64,000 nt of DNA from Marsupella aquatica. Lineage: Eukaryota > Marchantiophyta. The stretch is taken from positions 8,246,001 to 8,310,000 of the forward strand of contig OZ316898.1 in assembly GCA_973895155.1 (NCBI GenBank), in the 5' to 3' direction. The position numbers and the translations under genes were made by a program. Numbering within the stretch: the first letter of the stretch is position 1; every line of letters begins with the position of its first letter. Positions 60,351 through 64,000 of this stretch are shown piece after piece. A model generated the notes under the pieces. That model did no database searches, was not told the origin of the DNA, and saw only the letters and a program-made list of their open reading frames with translations.

Positions 60351-60476
60351 TTGAGTTCAGAGCAATGTTTGATAGATCAATCTGGGTTGCAGTGGTCCAT
60401 CCAAGTTAGATAAGGTAGCATTGAGTTCAGAGCAATGCTTGATAGCGATTATCTGGGTTGCAGCAGTCCATCCAAG
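60351..60476. repeat. 70-bp tandem duplication
   Basis: Copies start near 60351 and 60421 and share 'ttgagttcagagcaatg', 'ttgatag', 'atctgggttgcag' and 'gtccatccaag'. Confidence 0.85.
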
Positions 60477-62581
60477 TAGTTTCTCAAAGATTATGATCCA
60501 TCCCTGTTCAAATTTATTTTATTCCAACTCTCCCTATGTAGCTAACTGAATCAAAATTCATAATTGGGGACAATGTTGATAACGGGTGGCATGTACGCAC
60601 ACCTCTCCACCGTTCAATTACAAAGCCGGAGAGAGAACCATATGGAGTGTCCGAGACTGATCAAACCTATTTAGACATTGTTGGTTTGCTTGAGTCACTT
60701 GGTTGTGGTGTGGGCGTGTTCTTGTTTTTGTTTTTTCACTGAAAATGAAGCCCGGATGAACCAGATTGCCAGAACTGAGATTCACTAAGTTGCCCCCATC
60801 CTTTTGTGAGAATACATACTAACCACTCTGTAATTTATTTAGTACATTGCCATCTTTTCCTAGCACTAGTTAGATAACCAAACTCAAGTTAGTTAGAATG
60901 ATCTGATAGTGGTCATCTTGCACCTTTTCTGAATCAAATAGTTGAAACTCCATCCAACCGCAATAGGTCTATCCTGCTAGCTCCCCTCCACCTTGCATAA
61001 ATTTCTTTCCATCATCTGTCCCAACCAGTCCTGCTCCTGGTCACCTTTAATTAGTGACAGAAAGAGACCTACACACTAAGTTGGATGATGGCAGGAGTGC
61101 CCGAGTTAGGATTGATGGGAGTTTCAGCCTTCAAATAGAATTTCTGCTACCATTGGATTGTTTTGAGCTAACCCTGGTTAGAAAAAAAAAGTGGCAAAGC
61201 CTATATTAGACAGAAAAATATGGTAAATCTCAATCTGCCAAAATGCTACCATGGATTCTTGCAATCCAAATGGACAGCATTTGGATCCCACTTTAAATCT
61301 CGCATTGTCAGAGAGAAATTCTGAATTACTCCATCCTGGTCATGTGGTTTCTATTACTGTCCATGGGAGCATCGTCAATAACTGGTTAGTTAAGATTGCA
61401 TTAAAAATAATATTTTGGTTTTGAAATAGAATATTGTGTGACTATGTTTTAGGAGGGATGCGATTCTGAGACGCAGACGGATAAATTGGAGCTATCCTAG
61501 TCACTTTATGGAAATGAGGGGATACCGTGGTCAAAGTGAGACTTAATTAATAGAGACCCAATATTAATAAGCATCTTTTTCAGGTAGACGACGGTACAAA
61601 GATGACGTATAACTGTGATGAATTAGATGGCATGTTTGGAATAATTAGTCAAGAGAGAGAGGAGAGTTACGCACTTATTAGCCCACTAAGTACACTAATC
61701 CGTCGTGGCAAGGAAAGGACTACAGTTGGCATTAGCATTAATCATGGCCCACTTAAGAGCGTGCCAAACTCATTAAGGTGGCATGTGTTGTAATAATATT
61801 ATTATCGTTATTGGTATTCTTGTTGCTCATGGGAGGAAGTACGTTTGCATGGCAATTAAGCTCCATTGGTGTGTTTTGCTTTGCCCAAAAAATGCCAAGT
61901 GGTACTAATGGCACCTTGGTGCTAACCCCAGATGATGCCCTGTTCCTCAAGGAAAGGAAAGGACGCTACATATCCTATGTATGTAACATATTTCATTTCA
62001 TTTTTTGATTTGATTTGATTGTAATATTTCTTATCTGATTTTATCGTTTTGAAGGTTTTCTTTAGAATTGTCTTGTATCCGCTTGCAGTGCACTACCGTG
62101 GGTAGGGGATCATGTTTAGGGTAAGAATGTACAATTAAGTAAGCAAATGACAAATCTGTTCACTGACGGAGAGCCCGTTGGACATCGATAAATGCAACTT
62201 CGAAGTGTTTTGCACTCATGAAATAGTGCTAACCCTCATTAAGTGCACACAGAGGCTTCTGGCCAGAAGTGTGCACTTATAAAGGGTCACTGTACTGCGT
62301 GTGTACTGTGTGGTACCCTCAAAAACAGAATCTAAGTTTTGGCGTAGTTAAGGAAGCATAACTACTTTCAAACGTGGACATGGAGTAGTCCAAACATTGG
62401 AATCAGAATTATAAAAAGGAAAAAAGACTAGGACATGGAATTATGAAAAGGGGAAACGAGATCATGAAGATGTAACTTTCATGACTGCCACTGCTAAAAG
62501 AAATATCTATATATAAAATCTTTATATATATGTAAAGTTTGTGATATGATGAGTCCACTTTTGACTCGAATGAATGTTGTG
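60477..62581. other. Gene-free stretch
   Basis: Frames at 61602-61793 and 61778-62008 have no recognisable domain. No splice-supported exon chain was found. Confidence 0.3.
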
Positions 62582-62676
62582 ATAGACCTATAAAATCAGG
62601 GGTACAACACTTGCACTCCCATTTTGTTGCTATAGACCACTAAAATCAGGAGTACAACACTTGCTTTCCCATTTCA
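62582..62676. repeat. 49-bp tandem duplication
   Basis: Copies start near 62582 and 62631, sharing 'atagacc', 'taaaatcagg' and 'gtacaacacttgc', followed by 'tcccattt'. Confidence 0.85.
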
Positions 62677-64000
62677 AAATTTTAAAATATTCAACAATCT
62701 GGGGTTTTAAAACAGCCCAAATAGAGGATGAAATCACCAACCAACCAACTCTCATGATTTCTTTCTTACCTACCTAGGCCAAGAATTGTCAAAATATACA
62801 TTAAACTATATTTCAGGAGAAAAATCAAGCACATGATGTGATAATAATAATAATAGTGGAATCCACTAATCTTGTGAACTTCCACTTCCATACAAACTGA
62901 TGTCCCATGGAACTAGCCTGTGAACAATGCAAATGAGCAATGCAACCCCCATGAAATGTGACACCTTTTAGTGGTGGACATAGCCACCGAGTGTCCTCAC
63001 CAACTCCACACTCTAGCCTAAGTATTGTGAGTATCCGAGCGCAAACATGGAACTCCATGAGCAAGCAACCCGATGTCTCTATCACTGCTAGCAACAACTC
63101 CCATACAAAGAGCACGTCTGCACTCAACATGACCGTTGCTCAACGGCCCCTACTGTCTGCACAAGGAAACAACCCAACTGGTAAGTAACCTGCTTCAATC
63201 TCGGATCCCAAGACTATTGCCTCAAGCTCAACACTTGTTAGTAAGTAAGTCAGCATATTATAGAGCCTCACCCTATTTGTTCCACTATTTGTTCAAAACA
63301 GTCCCTCTACCGGTGCCACGAAAGCTTCCCAGCCCATTTTCTATCCACCACTGGTTGACTGCCCTGCCTCCAAGACATGCCCATGGCCCAAATAGCTAGC
63401 TTGTCCCAAGTGCCATAACCAGCTCGGTCCCAACTCTTGCTACCTACTCTACTGGTCCAGTTCAACTAGGATCTTGGGGCATGATGCACTCGAACCTCAA
63501 CACCTAGGCCTACTCTGCAATGTCTCCCCAAGGCGAGCTCTTGTGGGAACCAAATGCGGATTGGCTGTTGTTTTTGACAGGATCGACAAGCAAGCGAGAT
63601 AGCCCTTACTAACCATGAAGACCAAAGTCACCCCCAGACCCAACTGATCTCAAGTGGAGGTAGTTCTCTTGTAGAGCTTTCTGAAGCGCCCAAGATGTCC
63701 TCCAACAAACTTTTCGTTAAGGAGATATTGTAGTTTCAATTTTATGTCTCCCCTTATTAGCACGACCACCACACTTCACAACTTGGACTTGCCCCTGGCC
63801 CATTTGGCTACACCACTCCACTCTTATATGCTTTTGGTGGCCTGCCACCCCTGGACCAACTTTGGTTCCCTATTTTTGGCCCTGCACTAGGACTCCAACC
63901 AATTTGACTGGGCACAAAGCTAACTTTCTCGGCCCATAACTTTTTGGTCAGGTGTCTGTAGATGATGTACCTTAGCTCGATGTAGTGCTCACTTGGGGGG
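62677..64000. other. Gene-free stretch at right edge
   Basis: Frames at 62825-63130 (minus) and 62958-63399 (plus) overlap and have no recognisable motif. The last 600 bases are C-rich but show no coding signal. Nothing else could be supported. Confidence 0.3.

Noticed and set aside
1-64000. CRISPR arrays, operons or bacterial defence genes
   Set aside because: No regularly spaced palindromic repeats with unique spacers and no prokaryotic gene organisation; this is plant nuclear DNA.
1-64000. tRNA or rRNA genes
   Set aside because: No sequence with the tRNA A and B boxes in cloverleaf context or rRNA-like conservation was recognised by eye; a tRNA scan would be needed to exclude one.

Overview
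This window is nuclear DNA of a land plant. It has intron-containing genes with GT-AG splice sites, plant-type chromatin and meristem regulators, an LTR retrotransposon primed by initiator-Met tRNA, and a Tourist-like MITE. The short introns (about 100 to 500 bases) and low gene density suggest a bryophyte; a liverwort such as Marchantia is a low-confidence guess from general appearance.

Three cellular genes can be read with consistent exon phases. (1) Minus strand, 913-2623: a CW zinc finger plus methyl-CpG-binding-domain protein of the plant MBD1/2/4 type. (2) Plus strand, 8003-13377: a complete 14-exon MUS81 structure-specific endonuclease (613 codons plus stop), whose intron 2 uses a GC donor. 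(3) Minus strand, 33289-38139: a complete 5-exon TERMINAL EAR1-like (TEL/Mei2-like) RNA-binding protein of about 1,176 residues with three RRMs. Both minus-strand genes lie downstream of long tracts that are pyrimidine-rich on the plus strand, so their leaders or promoters are purine (GA)-rich.

Mobile DNA is centred on 16.7-23.3 kb. A full-length Ty1/copia element (16723-22400, 5-bp target duplication ggggt) has almost identical LTRs but a polyprotein frame broken by four stop codons, each one transition away from a sense codon. A 322-bp Harbinger/Tourist-like MITE (22961-23282, target duplication TAA) lies 560 bases further on.

The rest, mainly 13.4-16.7, 23.3-33.2 and 39.5-64 kb, is gene-poor. 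It holds many small, diverged tandem duplications of 25-260 bases, at least two dispersed repeat families without recognisable coding capacity, microsatellites and a few hairpins. Most open frames there look like chance. A Lys-rich frame at 29233-29580 and a possible first exon at 56817-56984 were kept as low-confidence candidates.

The three genes do not form a pathway: one is inferred to read or bind chromatin, one to process recombination intermediates, and one to regulate RNA in development. No operon-like, CRISPR or prokaryotic logic is present. I found no wholly new system. The most unusual signals are the young but stop-ridden copia copy, the GC-AG intron and duplicated splice-donor segment in MUS81, and the unclassified repeat families.
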